A stretch of 64,000 nt of DNA from JANMDU01 sp031375105. GTDB lineage: Bacteria > Pseudomonadota > Gammaproteobacteria > Burkholderiales > Burkholderiaceae_C. Below the pieces are notes generated by a model. It ran no database searches. It had not been told where the DNA came from and was given only the letters and a program-made list of their open reading frames with translations. The DNA lies in assembly GCA_031375105.1 (NCBI GenBank), contig JANMHJ010000050.1, positions 62,001-126,000 of the forward strand, in the 5' to 3' direction. A program made the position numbers and the translations under genes. This document shows positions 41,774 through 49,890 of the stretch, one piece after another (the stretch's first letter is position 1; the number at the start of each line of letters is the position of its first letter).

Positions 41774-42619
41774 TTATTGTCCTAAAAAATGACGACGGTA
41801 GCGATGAGGGATATCTTCCATGCGCGTGAGCATGGGCAAATCAGCGGTGTTGAAGTCAGGATCCCAAGCGGGTGCGCCTAAGACACGTGCACCCAAACGA
41901 AGATATCCTTTGATCAAAGCAGGTGGCTCGACCGCTAGGCTTTGATCAAACTGATCTATCGGCAGTGGTGTGTGAGCCAACACGGCAAAGGCGGGATCTG
42001 CCAAATGCGTCTTCGAAACCTGTGCCCAAATGCTGCTGGCCACATCGCCATTCATGCGGCCTTGGTGCATCAGCGGAATACTGGCACAACCCACCATGCC
42101 ATACAAACGGTTGCGCACCATGAATTGCATCAAAGCGCCCCACAAGGCCATGATCACCGCACCGCTGCGGTAGTCGACATGCACGCAGCTTCTGCCCAAT
42201 TCAACCAACTGGCTGCGAAGATTCTCCAAAGCGCTGATGTCAAATTCAGTCTCTGTGTAAAGGCCGCCCGCACGTAGAGCCTGAGCGGGTGTGAGCAGGC
42301 GGTACGTGCCCACCACCTGATCGCAACTTTGATCCACCACCAGCAAATGCTCGCAATAGTCATCAAAGCGGTCAACATCATAGCCCTGAAGAGGGGTATC
42401 TAGGCGAGCGCCCATCTCATCGGCAAACACCGCATGCCGAAGCTTCTGAGCCTGACGCACCTGATCCAGATGCTGAGCCCAAATCACTTGAAGTTGAGGG
42501 GCTTGTGTGGCGGGCGTTTGATCCAGGTTTGAATGAGGTGCAGGAAATGACGGGTGAAGTGACCCCCTGGGCAAGCCCGTTGGCGATAAAGCCAAAGTAG
42601 GTACAGGAATGTCTTTCAT
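41774..42619 (-). CDS. GNAT-type acyltransferase, OlsB-like
   Basis: A 281-residue protein of the ornithine-acyl-ACP N-acyltransferase (OlsB) group: AQKLRHAVFADEMGARL, then GTYRLLTP, VELGRSCVHVDYRSGAVIM and CASIPLMHQG. OlsB makes lyso-ornithine lipid, a phosphorus-free membrane lipid made in phosphate starvation in some bacteria. Its place between phoX and ppk fits that role, but no olsA is in the window and acylation of another amine is possible. It follows the phoX terminator and has no clear Pho box of its own. Confidence 0.8.
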   Translation of the reverse strand: MKDIPVPTLALSPTGLPRGSLHPSFPAPHSNLDQTPATQAPQLQVIWAQHLDQVRQAQKLRHAVFADEMGARLDTPLQGYDVDRFDDYCEHLLVVDQSCDQVVGTYRLLTPAQALRAGGLYTETEFDISALENLRSQLVELGRSCVHVDYRSGAVIMALWGALMQFMVRNRLYGMVGCASIPLMHQGRMNGDVASSIWAQVSKTHLADPAFAVLAHTPLPIDQFDQSLAVEPPALIKGYLRLGARVLGAPAWDPDFNTADLPMLTRMEDIPHRYRRHFLGQ

Positions 42620-42650
42620 ATTGTTGTCCTAGAGTTTTGATGAAGTCATA

Positions 42651-42677
42651 AAAAAGCCCTCGTAGGAGAGGGCTTTG
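42651..42677 (-). terminator. phoX intrinsic terminator
   Basis: On the - strand AAAGCCCTC and GAGGGCTTT pair around a 6-nt loop (TCCTAC) and run into a T-tract. It lies directly after the phoX stop. Confidence 0.88.
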
Positions 42678-42687
42678 ATTGATTGCT

Positions 42688-44610
42688 TCAAGTGCCCACC
42701 ACACCACCGTCTTTGCGTCGAATGGCCACCGTTGCAGAGCGCGGGCGGCTGTTGAAAGGCCAGCTCGAGATGGCCATGGGCGCATCTGGGTTGCTGCGCT
42801 CGCTGGGGCTCTCGCCAGGGTGTTGGATGTTGATAAACATCGTCTTGCCATCGGGCGTTTGCGTAGCACCAGTCACTTCGCAGCCGACGGGGCCGGTAAG
42901 GAAGCGGCGGATTTCTCCGGTGTTCACGTCAGCTGCGAGCATCATGTTGTTGCCCATGTTGACCAGATCGCCCTTGCCCATGGCAGAAGTGCTCATGTCG
43001 GTTTGAATCCAAAGCACGCCGCGCGCATCAGTCCACAAGCCATCGGGGCAGGAGAATATATCGCCTTTGATATTGCCTTTGGCATCTGCGCGAGCAAGTG
43101 ATGGGTCACCGGCCATCACGAAGTGATTCCAACGGAAGGTATCGCCATCAAAATCGCCGGTTTCTTTCCAGCGGATGATGTTGCCTTGGGTATTGTTAGC
43201 GCGTGGATTTGCTGCATCAACACCGGGGCGATTATTGCCAGCGCGGTTGCTGTTGTTGGTTAACGTGCAATAGACCCAACCTGCTTTATCAATGTCGATC
43301 CACTCGGGGCGATCCATCTTGGTTGCACCCAGCGCGTCAGATGCTTGTCGTGATTTGATCACAACTTCGCCTTGATCTTTGAAGCCGCTTGCGGTAGTCA
43401 GCTTGCCAATGCCATGAATTAATGGCAACCATTCACCTGTGCCATCGGCGTTAAATTTAGCGACATACAAAATGCCATCGTCGAGCAAGTTGCGATTGAC
43501 TTGAGCCGCGGTCTGAGTAGCAGTAGCTGGGCGAACTTTTTTCTCGCTGACAAATTTATAGATGTATTCAAACTGCGCGTCTTCACCCGAGTAGATTACC
43601 GCATGACCTTCTTTCGTCATAGCTACTGTTGCACCTTCATGTGCTGCGCGACCCATGGCTGTCCGCTTGATCGGCGTGCTTGTAGGATCCATCGGGTCGA
43701 TCTCAACGATCCAGCCAAAGCGATTGATTTCGTTTGGGTTTTGGGTGGCATCAAAGCGAGCATCATGCTCGTGCCAGCGGTAACCCCGCCCGCCTTTGAC
43801 CATGCCCCAGCGGCGATCATCATTAGAGATGGCATCTCCGCCACTGAAATAGCCAGCGAAGTTTTCCTCGCAGGTGAGGTAAGTGCCCCAAGGGGTGATG
43901 CCGCTGCCGCAGTTGTTGATGGTGCCGAGGGCGCGTGTACCCGCAGTATCTGCTGCTGTTTTCATCAGGGCGTGGCCCGCAGCAGGGCCGGCAATCGTCA
44001 TCGGGGTGTTGGCAGTAAAGCGACGCGCAAAACGTGAAGGACGCACGATTTCCCAGTTGCCTGCGGTCTCGCGCACTTCAATCACAGACACGCCATGCGC
44101 TGCTTGCGCTTTTTTGACTTTTTCTGAATTCCAGGTTTTCATGCCATCGGTGTGCAGCAGGCCATCGTCGGTGTACTCATGGTTCATCACCAGCAGGCCG
44201 CTCTTGTTGCCTTCAGCGCCTTGGCCGATTGGGAAATAGTGAATGCCGTCGTGGTGCATGCCCATTTGAGCTTCTTGCTCGGCAGCTGTATTGGAAGCAT
44301 CCGCTTTGAAGGCGGGCATATTGCCTGCCAAACCAATTGGCTCGCCCCAAGCGGCCATCGCTTGAGAGACGTAGCCCTCAGGCACAACTATGCCGTCTTT
44401 GGTGGTGATTGGTACGCTTTTGAAGCCGATCAGCGGGCTTGAACCAGCCATCCCGCCCGCTGCGCAGCCAGCCAACCCGCTGAACAAGCCGCCAGCTGCC
44501 AATGCCACGCCGCCGCGCATGAAGAGGCGACGCGCAGGGTCAGACACATCATGAATGCTAGGGTTGGAAGACGTGTTGGAATCTTCCATCGTTGAAAAGT
44601 CTTTTGCCAT
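42688..44610 (-). CDS. phoX: Alkaline phosphatase PhoX
   Basis: A 640-residue DUF839/PhoX enzyme, a calcium- and iron-dependent phosphatase. The N-terminus has a twin-arginine-like ARRLFMRGGVALAAGG followed by LAGCAAGG, so it may be Tat-exported. Conserved CGSGITPWGTYLTCEENFAGYF, here quoted in pieces as GSGITPWGTYLTCEEN, and MGRAAHEGATVAM with CPDGLWTDARG carry the metal-site residues. It releases phosphate from organic esters; Pho boxes stand just upstream. Confidence 0.94.
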   Translation of the reverse strand: MAKDFSTMEDSNTSSNPSIHDVSDPARRLFMRGGVALAAGGLFSGLAGCAAGGMAGSSPLIGFKSVPITTKDGIVVPEGYVSQAMAAWGEPIGLAGNMPAFKADASNTAAEQEAQMGMHHDGIHYFPIGQGAEGNKSGLLVMNHEYTDDGLLHTDGMKTWNSEKVKKAQAAHGVSVIEVRETAGNWEIVRPSRFARRFTANTPMTIAGPAAGHALMKTAADTAGTRALGTINNCGSGITPWGTYLTCEENFAGYFSGGDAISNDDRRWGMVKGGRGYRWHEHDARFDATQNPNEINRFGWIVEIDPMDPTSTPIKRTAMGRAAHEGATVAMTKEGHAVIYSGEDAQFEYIYKFVSEKKVRPATATQTAAQVNRNLLDDGILYVAKFNADGTGEWLPLIHGIGKLTTASGFKDQGEVVIKSRQASDALGATKMDRPEWIDIDKAGWVYCTLTNNSNRAGNNRPGVDAANPRANNTQGNIIRWKETGDFDGDTFRWNHFVMAGDPSLARADAKGNIKGDIFSCPDGLWTDARGVLWIQTDMSTSAMGKGDLVNMGNNMMLAADVNTGEIRRFLTGPVGCEVTGATQTPDGKTMFINIQHPGESPSERSNPDAPMAISSWPFNSRPRSATVAIRRKDGGVVGT

Positions 44611-44658
44611 TTTTTTCTCCAGGCGAAAATAGATATCAGTTGAAAACTAGTGTGATCT

Positions 44659-44710
44659 TGACGCAAATTTATGACGACTGCATGTCAAATTTATGAAAAA
44701 TAAATGACAG
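44659..44710 (-). promoter_or_regulatory. Pho boxes of phoX
   Basis: On the - strand, CTGTCATTTATTTTTCAT (44693-44710) and CGTCATAAATTTGCGTCA (44659-44676) are two successive PhoB-type sites, each with repeats 11 bp apart. The nearer ends about 50 nt before the phoX start. Confidence 0.7.
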
Positions 44711-44713
44711 TCA

Positions 44714-44745
44714 CAAAAAATAAGACCTGCCGCAGCAGGTCTTAT
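44714..44745 (-). terminator. Intrinsic terminator of the choice-of-anchor I gene
   Basis: ATAAGACCTGC and GCAGGTCTTAT form an 11-bp stem around a 4-nt loop. On the - strand it ends in TTTTTT. It also separates this gene from the phoX Pho boxes. Confidence 0.9.
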
Positions 44746-44764
44746 CGCTTAGGTGGCTATGTCA

Positions 44765-46549
44765 TCAATACTGCAAGTTGATCTGAAAGACGGCGGTGGT
44801 GCCACTGGTTTCATTAGTAACAACGATCAGCGGTTTGCCTGTGGGTGAATTGGCGGCTTTGATGAAAAGCAAGCCTTCTGGGCCTCGGTCACCTGTGGCC
44901 CCTGTGCGTGTGTTCAAGTAGGTCACATAAACTGGCGCGGCAGGGTTGCTCACGTCATACACCATCACGCCGCCGGCACGCTCCAGCCCAATGAAGGCGA
45001 AGGTTTTGTTGCCAAATTTGGCGGTGGTCACGCCTTCTGGCTCAGGGCCTTTGGCGGGGCTGCGATCATCGAAGGTGTTGTTATCGTTGCTCGCGTTGAA
45101 CGTGAAAGTTGGGTTGAGCGCGGCAGTGCGTTGCTCAAACTGGTCGCCGGAATCCCAGACGAGGCCAAAATTGTCGGCATCCCAGATGCTGAAGGAGCGA
45201 GCGCCGAAGGCGACAAGCTCGTTGCATTCACCAGAGGCGTTTTTGGCGGTGCGATTGGCACCAGCGAAGGAGTCGATTCGCAGGCGACCTAAGTTGCTGT
45301 CGAATCCCATCGTTGCAGTGAGTGTGCCGTACACGCTGCTGTCAAAGCCTGATGTGCAGTAGTCACGCACTCGGGGGTCGTCACGGCTACCGATCACTGG
45401 GACACCAGTGTATTCGCGGGCATCGCCTTCATTGGCAGTGGCCAAAAAGGTGCGCGTGCCGATGCGGAAGGACGCGATGCCGTCGGGCATGTACATGCCT
45501 TTGATCGGGTAGTTGCTGATTTTGATGGTGGGTGTACCGCTATTGGTGTTGATACCACCATCTTCATTGCTCACATCCAAGCCATTGCCAGCAAGACTAT
45601 GGTCTTTCAAGCCCAAAGCGCGTATGCTGGTGATCGATTTGGTTGCGATATCCAAGACAGCAATGGCATTGTTTTCTTGAAGAGTGATCCAAGCTGTGCG
45701 GCCATCTTCCGAGACCGTGATGTACTCAGGCTCCAAGTCTTGCGCCACGGTGGTCGTGCCGATACCTGGGAGGCGAACGCCTTGGGTGCGCAGCGTTGCA
45801 GCTTGTGCGTTGTATGCGGTAAAGCCTGCAGTGGTGACGGTCAGTTGCAGCGTGGTGGCGGTTGGGGTTAGACCAGCAATTTCAATGACGCTGATGGAGC
45901 CTTCCGGATCCACCGAATCGGCTTGGCCGTAGCTGTTCGGCTCGCCTTCGTTAGCGACGAGCAAAAATTTGCCATCGGGTGTAAAGGTGAGCATATCGGG
46001 CAAGGCGCCGACAGTGCGAGTGCCAATGACGGTCAGGTCATTCGCGCGCAGGAAAGCCACGATACCGGGACTGGTTTTGGTAGCGGCTTCAATGGCCAGA
46101 GCCACGATGCCGTTGTGAATAGCGATGCTGTTGATACCACCCAAGCCCGCGCCGATTTGTGCCGTGGTTCGCGAGCCTACCAAGCTCACAGACAAGGTGG
46201 CCGATGCGCCGCTGCCCGTGCTGACCATGCTCAGCACATCGAGCGATGAAAGTGCAGGGTTGAATGTGCTGCCGCTGAGCGCGCCGTTCACGACAAACAG
46301 GCGTTGGCTGATGGGATCGTAGGCTGAAATTTCTGCTGAACTGGTACCACCTACGTGCGAGTAGCCCACAATTTTTTCCATGCTCAGAGTAGATGGAGTG
46401 GGTTCTGGCGTTGGAGAGGGAGCGACATCGTTGTCTCCGCCACCACAAGAAACTAGGCCGACCAACAAGGCAAGTAGGGTGAACAGGCGCAGCAGGGGCG
46501 CTGAAAAATAGCTGCGATAAGAATTCGCAGTCATGTTGTTGATACTCAT
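44765..46549 (-). CDS. Choice-of-anchor I family lipoprotein, beta-propeller
   Basis: A 594-residue secreted lipoprotein with a lipobox (LVSC, about residue 39), a Pro/Thr linker (PSPTPEPTPS) and a beta-propeller-like body. FLATANEGDAREYTG, ARSFSIWDADNFGLVWDSG and KGPEPEGVTTAKFGNKTFAF are typical of choice-of-anchor I proteins, some of which are annotated as alkaline phosphatase-like. A Pho box upstream ties it to phosphate starvation, and a phosphatase or phosphodiesterase role is plausible but unproven. GGAG stands just before the ATG at 46549. Confidence 0.87.
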   Translation of the reverse strand: MSINNMTANSYRSYFSAPLLRLFTLLALLVGLVSCGGGDNDVAPSPTPEPTPSTLSMEKIVGYSHVGGTSSAEISAYDPISQRLFVVNGALSGSTFNPALSSLDVLSMVSTGSGASATLSVSLVGSRTTAQIGAGLGGINSIAIHNGIVALAIEAATKTSPGIVAFLRANDLTVIGTRTVGALPDMLTFTPDGKFLLVANEGEPNSYGQADSVDPEGSISVIEIAGLTPTATTLQLTVTTAGFTAYNAQAATLRTQGVRLPGIGTTTVAQDLEPEYITVSEDGRTAWITLQENNAIAVLDIATKSITSIRALGLKDHSLAGNGLDVSNEDGGINTNSGTPTIKISNYPIKGMYMPDGIASFRIGTRTFLATANEGDAREYTGVPVIGSRDDPRVRDYCTSGFDSSVYGTLTATMGFDSNLGRLRIDSFAGANRTAKNASGECNELVAFGARSFSIWDADNFGLVWDSGDQFEQRTAALNPTFTFNASNDNNTFDDRSPAKGPEPEGVTTAKFGNKTFAFIGLERAGGVMVYDVSNPAAPVYVTYLNTRTGATGDRGPEGLLFIKAANSPTGKPLIVVTNETSGTTAVFQINLQY

Positions 46550-46603
46550 GAAAACTCCAGTGAATAAGGAAATACGTAAACCCTCCTATTAACCTAGACT
46601 TAA

Positions 46604-46621
46604 ATGACAGAGATGTGACTG
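46604..46621 (-). promoter_or_regulatory. Pho box of the choice-of-anchor I gene
   Basis: On the - strand CAGTCACATCTCTGTCAT has two PhoB-type repeats 11 bp apart. A -10-like TTAATA follows about 11 nt further. It lies 55 nt before the start. Confidence 0.75.
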
Positions 46622-46732
46622 TCATGTGACGGATAGATGAAAAAATGAATTCTCATTGGAATATGGGGTCTTTGAGATGACGAAAATGATCTAATCGTAT
46701 AAACTATTTACTTCTTTAATCAAGGAGTCTTC

Positions 46733-47176
46733 ATGACCACTTCTGTGAGTGCCAATGCACCTGCCACCAAGCCGCCTGTGAAGGCAAACGCAACAAGCAA
46801 AACCGGGCCAGCAAAAGCGCCTGTCAAATCCGTCAAAGTGAGCAAACCCGCTGTTGCATCTAAGCCGGCTACTAAGCCGCCAGCCAAGACGATGCCCGCG
46901 AAAGCGCCTGCTCAATCAGCCAAGCCAAGCAAACCTGCCAAGCCAGCCGTGGTGAAAAAGCCCAAGCTTGTGCGCGACAGCTTTACGATGCCGTTGGCAG
47001 ACCATGATTTGATCAAGCTCTGCAAAAAGACGGCGGTGGCCTCGGGTCGTGAAACCAAGAAGAGCGAAGTTGTTCGCGCTGCGATTCAGAACTTTGCCGC
47101 CCTGAGCACGGCCCAACAACTGGCGGCTTACGCGAAGCTGCAAGCGATTGCTTTGGGTCGCCCTAAGGCCAAATAA
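46733..47176 (+). CDS. Lys/Ala/Pro-rich histone-like protein with helical C-terminus
   Basis: A 147-residue basic protein. Residues 1-80 are a low-complexity tail rich in Lys, Ala and Pro (KPPVKAN, KAPVKSVKVSKP, KPAKPAVVKKP) like eukaryotic H1 tails and bacterial AlgP-type proteins. Residues 81-147 form a folded helical part (LVRDSFTMPLADHDLIKLC, then SEVVRAAIQNFAAL). DNA binding is likely from charge; the function is unknown. Good upstream AAGGAG before ATG 46733. Confidence 0.8.
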   Translation: MTTSVSANAPATKPPVKANATSKTGPAKAPVKSVKVSKPAVASKPATKPPAKTMPAKAPAQSAKPSKPAKPAVVKKPKLVRDSFTMPLADHDLIKLCKKTAVASGRETKKSEVVRAAIQNFAALSTAQQLAAYAKLQAIALGRPKAK

Positions 47177-47257
47177 GCCAGCTTCCCGCTTCCGGCTTCT
47201 GCTTCCAAATGTGCGGCTGATTTCGTGAAGAGGTCAGCCGCATTTGCTTTGTTTCTA

Positions 47258-47278
47258 TAATTCGATTATCATTGAAAT
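47258..47278 (+). promoter_or_regulatory. Possible ars operator/promoter
   Basis: TTCGATTATCATTGAA, just upstream of the arsR start, is a loose inverted repeat (TTC and GAA ends) that could bind ArsR. ATAATTCGAT next to it is A/T-rich as promoters are. No clear -35/-10 pair is assigned. Confidence 0.35.
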
Positions 47279-47680
47279 ATGGAAACAAAAATACGCTCTC
47301 GTCCTTTATCTGTGTCAAAGGCTGCCATGCCGAGCATCGCGCACAAGCAGCTTGACGCGCCGATTCAGAGTCTTTCCGAGGCTGAGGCGCTCAAAGCGCT
47401 GGCTGCAATTTCTCAAGCGCAGCGCCTGCGTGTGTTCCGCGCCCTCGTACAGGCGGGGCAGGCTGGCCTGACACCAGGTGTGCTCGCAGTGATGCTCCAT
47501 GTGTCAGCATCGAGCTTATCGTTTCATCTCAAGGAATTGCTGCATTCAAACATGGCCACGGTTGAGCAGCAAGGCCGCAGCCTGATTTACCGGGCTGACT
47601 TTTCCCGCATGACCGCGCTGCTGGCTTTTTTGACGGAAAACTGTTGCGCTGCCGATCCTTCGGGCGCAGCCTGCTGCTGA
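47279..47680 (+). CDS. arsR: ArsR family arsenic-responsive repressor
   Basis: A 133-residue winged-helix repressor (LAAISQAQRLRVFRAL, then VSASSLSFHLKELLH). The C-terminus has two Cys pairs (122-123 and 132-133, in NCCAADPSGAACC). This recalls the As(III) site of the Acidithiobacillus-type ArsR rather than the classical ELCVCDL site. The start may be ATG 47279 or ATG 47327. It heads the arsenic operon and likely represses it. Confidence 0.92.
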   Translation: METKIRSRPLSVSKAAMPSIAHKQLDAPIQSLSEAEALKALAAISQAQRLRVFRALVQAGQAGLTPGVLAVMLHVSASSLSFHLKELLHSNMATVEQQGRSLIYRADFSRMTALLAFLTENCCAADPSGAACC

Positions 47681-47697
47681 GAGTACAGCAGATACGT

Positions 47698-47762
47698 GCT
47701 ACTAAAAATATAGCAAACTAGATAGAATTTATAACGGGTAAATGCCAATTTGGCTTTAATTT
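47698..47762 (-). repeat. Dispersed repeat, intergenic (arsR/arsI)
   Basis: Reads GTGCTACTAAAAATATAGCA, AACTAGATAGAATTTATAACG, GGTAAATGCC and AATTTGGCTTTAATTTT in order. It fills most of the 97-nt gap. Confidence 0.88.
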
Positions 47763-47777
47763 TGAAGGAAAATCACC

Positions 47778-48326
47778 ATGAAACGCTTTCACGTTCACAT
47801 CGCTGTCGAATCCATCGCACAGTCGGTGAATTTTTACAACACGCTGTTTGGGCAGCAGCCGAGTGTGAGCAAAGACGATTACGCCAAATGGATGCTTGAT
47901 GATCCGCGCGTGAATTTCGCAATTTCTCAAAGACCTGGTCGTGTGGGAGCCAGTGGGCTGGATCACCTCGGTTTCCAACTCGATTCCGCCCCCGATTTAC
48001 ACGCGATGACGGCGCAACTGCAAGCCGCTGGCGTGGCCGTCACAGACCAAGGCGAGACGACCTGTTGCTACGCCAAGAGCGACAAAGGCTGGGTGCATGA
48101 TCCGCAAGGCATTGCATGGGAAAGTTTCGTGACGACGGGCGAGGCCACGATGTATGGCGCTGAAAATGCCTCCGATGCAGGCATGCAATCCAGTGGCGCT
48201 TGCTGTGCGCCATCTGCGCCGACTGCGGTCAGCAAACCAAAAATCTCGCTGAAAGACATTGTTGCCGTGTCTGCAAGTGGTTGCGCACCTGCTGCTGGTA
48301 AAGCTGTTGGATCAAGTTGCTGCTGA
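47778..48326 (+). CDS. arsI: Organoarsenical lyase ArsI / CadI family (VOC fold)
   Basis: A 182-residue vicinal-oxygen-chelate protein. Cys96-Cys97 in GETTCCYAKSDK is the arsenic-binding pair of ArsI, which cleaves the C-As bond of trivalent methylarsenicals. His63 (GLDHLGF) and Glu115 (IAWESF) are likely iron ligands, with a residue of FHVHI near the start. The C-terminal 60 residues hold further Cys pairs (ACCAPS, SSCC), so extra metal binding is possible. Confidence 0.9.
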   Translation: MKRFHVHIAVESIAQSVNFYNTLFGQQPSVSKDDYAKWMLDDPRVNFAISQRPGRVGASGLDHLGFQLDSAPDLHAMTAQLQAAGVAVTDQGETTCCYAKSDKGWVHDPQGIAWESFVTTGEATMYGAENASDAGMQSSGACCAPSAPTAVSKPKISLKDIVAVSASGCAPAAGKAVGSSCC

Positions 48327-48340
48327 TTAGGCGAAACGTT

Positions 48341-48397
48341 AACTATCAATTTAATAGCAAACAATGCACATTTTATAACGGCAAGAGCCCGATTTTA
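48341..48397 (-). repeat. Dispersed repeat, intergenic (arsI/arsC)
   Basis: Reads AACTATCAATTTAATAGCA, AACAATGCACATTTTATAACGG and AGAGCCCGATTTTA in blocks. It lies in the 92-nt gap before arsC. Confidence 0.88.
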
Positions 48398-48418
48398 TTC
48401 ATCAACTTAGGAAACACC

Positions 48419-48916
48419 ATGAACCCAGCTTTGAACATCCTATTCCTGTGTACTCACAATTCCGCCCGCAGTATCTTGGCTGAGGCGCTGACCAACCATC
48501 TAGGCGGCGGTCGCTTTCGCGGTTTTTCTGCTGGCAGCAGCCCGCGTGAAAATGGCGGCCCCAATCCGCTGGGCTTACAGGTCTTACGCGAACATGGCAT
48601 ACCTACCGATGGCCTGCGTAGCAAAAGTTGGGATGATTTCGCTGGCGCAGATGCGCCCAAGATGGATTTGATCATCACCGTTTGCGACAATGCCGCTGGT
48701 GAAGCCTGCCCCTTCTGGCCAGGCAATCCCGCCAGTGCGCATTGGGGCTACCCTGACCCAAGCGTCGGGGACGCCAATGACGAGCAAAAGCTAGAAGCTT
48801 TTCGTCAAACGCTGCATGCGATGCGCCGCCGCATTGAATTGCTGGTGAATTTACCTGTTGAAAAGCTCCAAAAGCTCAGTTTGCAGACCAGTGCGAAAGA
48901 GCTGGCTACGCTTTGA
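48419..48916 (+). CDS. arsC: Arsenate reductase, low-molecular-weight phosphatase type
   Basis: A 165-residue reductase with the active-site loop LFLCTHNSARSILAEAL. Further Cys in ITVCDNAAGEACPFWPG take part in the redox relay. It turns As(V) into As(III) for export. I place the start at ATG 48419 from homology; the frame opens earlier inside a repeat copy. The electron donor (thioredoxin or glutaredoxin) is not set by sequence. Confidence 0.93.
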   Translation: MNPALNILFLCTHNSARSILAEALTNHLGGGRFRGFSAGSSPRENGGPNPLGLQVLREHGIPTDGLRSKSWDDFAGADAPKMDLIITVCDNAAGEACPFWPGNPASAHWGYPDPSVGDANDEQKLEAFRQTLHAMRRRIELLVNLPVEKLQKLSLQTSAKELATL

Positions 48917-48942
48917 ATTGCTGCTAGATCGAGACCTTCAAC

Positions 48943-49890
48943 ATGCATGACGCCAGACAAAAATCATCTAATTTTTTCGCCTGTATGGCTGAGCGTGCGC
49001 TCATGCGAGGCTTGCTGCCAATCGCTATTTTGGCGAGCGTTGCCGCCATGTGGTTTGCGCCCCGCATCGGCATGAAAGTCGAACTCGCCTTGACGATCTG
49101 CCACACCGCGCTGATTGCCCTCGCTTGGGGCTTGGAGCGATGGAGGCCTCATGACGCAGCTTGGAATCGTTCACAGAGCGATGGCTGGACAGATGGTTTG
49201 AGCTTCGTCACCTTGGCCTCCGTCGTGCAGCCTTTGCTCAAATGGCTGTCTCCTTTGATCGTGGCCGCGCTGTATGCCGCATGGGGATTTCAGGGCGCGC
49301 AAACGCTTTGGCAGGCGCATCTTGGCGCATGGCCTTGGGCTGTTCAATTTCTGATGGTGCTGCTGTGGATTGAGCTGTCGCATTACGCGATGCATCGTCT
49401 GCACCACCGTTTGCCACAGCTGTTTTGGTTGCACGCCGTGCACCACAGCAGCCAGCGTTTGTATTTGATGAATGGCTTTCGCGTGCATCCACTTGAATAC
49501 ATGCTCAAGCATTTTGCAGCGATGCTGCCTTTGATGTTGCTCGGCGTGAGCCCAGAGCTCCTGCTGGCCTATCTCGCATTCACTCAGCCCGTGCAAATTT
49601 TGCAACATGCCAATTTGCCGCTGCGCCAAGGTTGGCTCAACACTGTTTTCAGCACCAATGAATTGCACCGTGCGCACCACTCCACCAGCCGTGAGCAGGG
49701 CGACAGTAATTTCGGCAGCGCCTTGATCGTGTGGGATCTGCTGTTTGGAACGTATCGAGGCGTGAGCCAAGAAGCGCCGAAAAGCATCGGCTTGTATATA
49801 GGCAGCAGTTATCCTGCGCAGGCTTCATTCGCAGCGCAATTGCTCTCCATGTTCAAACCAAGTTGTTGCGCGCAAGGCACTCGGGCATGA
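48943..49890 (+). CDS. Sterol desaturase / fatty acid hydroxylase family protein
   Basis: A 315-residue integral membrane di-iron enzyme with about four helices and the histidine boxes SHYAMHRLHHR, HAVHHSS and NELHRAHHSTS. The family hydroxylates or desaturates lipids. Its place between arsC and the aquaporin is unusual; a link to arsenolipids or to membrane changes under arsenic stress is only a guess. It overlaps the aquaporin gene by 4 nt (ATGA). Confidence 0.85.
   Translation: MHDARQKSSNFFACMAERALMRGLLPIAILASVAAMWFAPRIGMKVELALTICHTALIALAWGLERWRPHDAAWNRSQSDGWTDGLSFVTLASVVQPLLKWLSPLIVAALYAAWGFQGAQTLWQAHLGAWPWAVQFLMVLLWIELSHYAMHRLHHRLPQLFWLHAVHHSSQRLYLMNGFRVHPLEYMLKHFAAMLPLMLLGVSPELLLAYLAFTQPVQILQHANLPLRQGWLNTVFSTNELHRAHHSTSREQGDSNFGSALIVWDLLFGTYRGVSQEAPKSIGLYIGSSYPAQASFAAQLLSMFKPSCCAQGTRA

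Noticed and set aside
49025..49060. GCTATTTTGGCGAGCGTTGCC in the hydroxylase gene as a repeat copy
   Set aside because: The palindromic tail is not completed and spacing is wrong.
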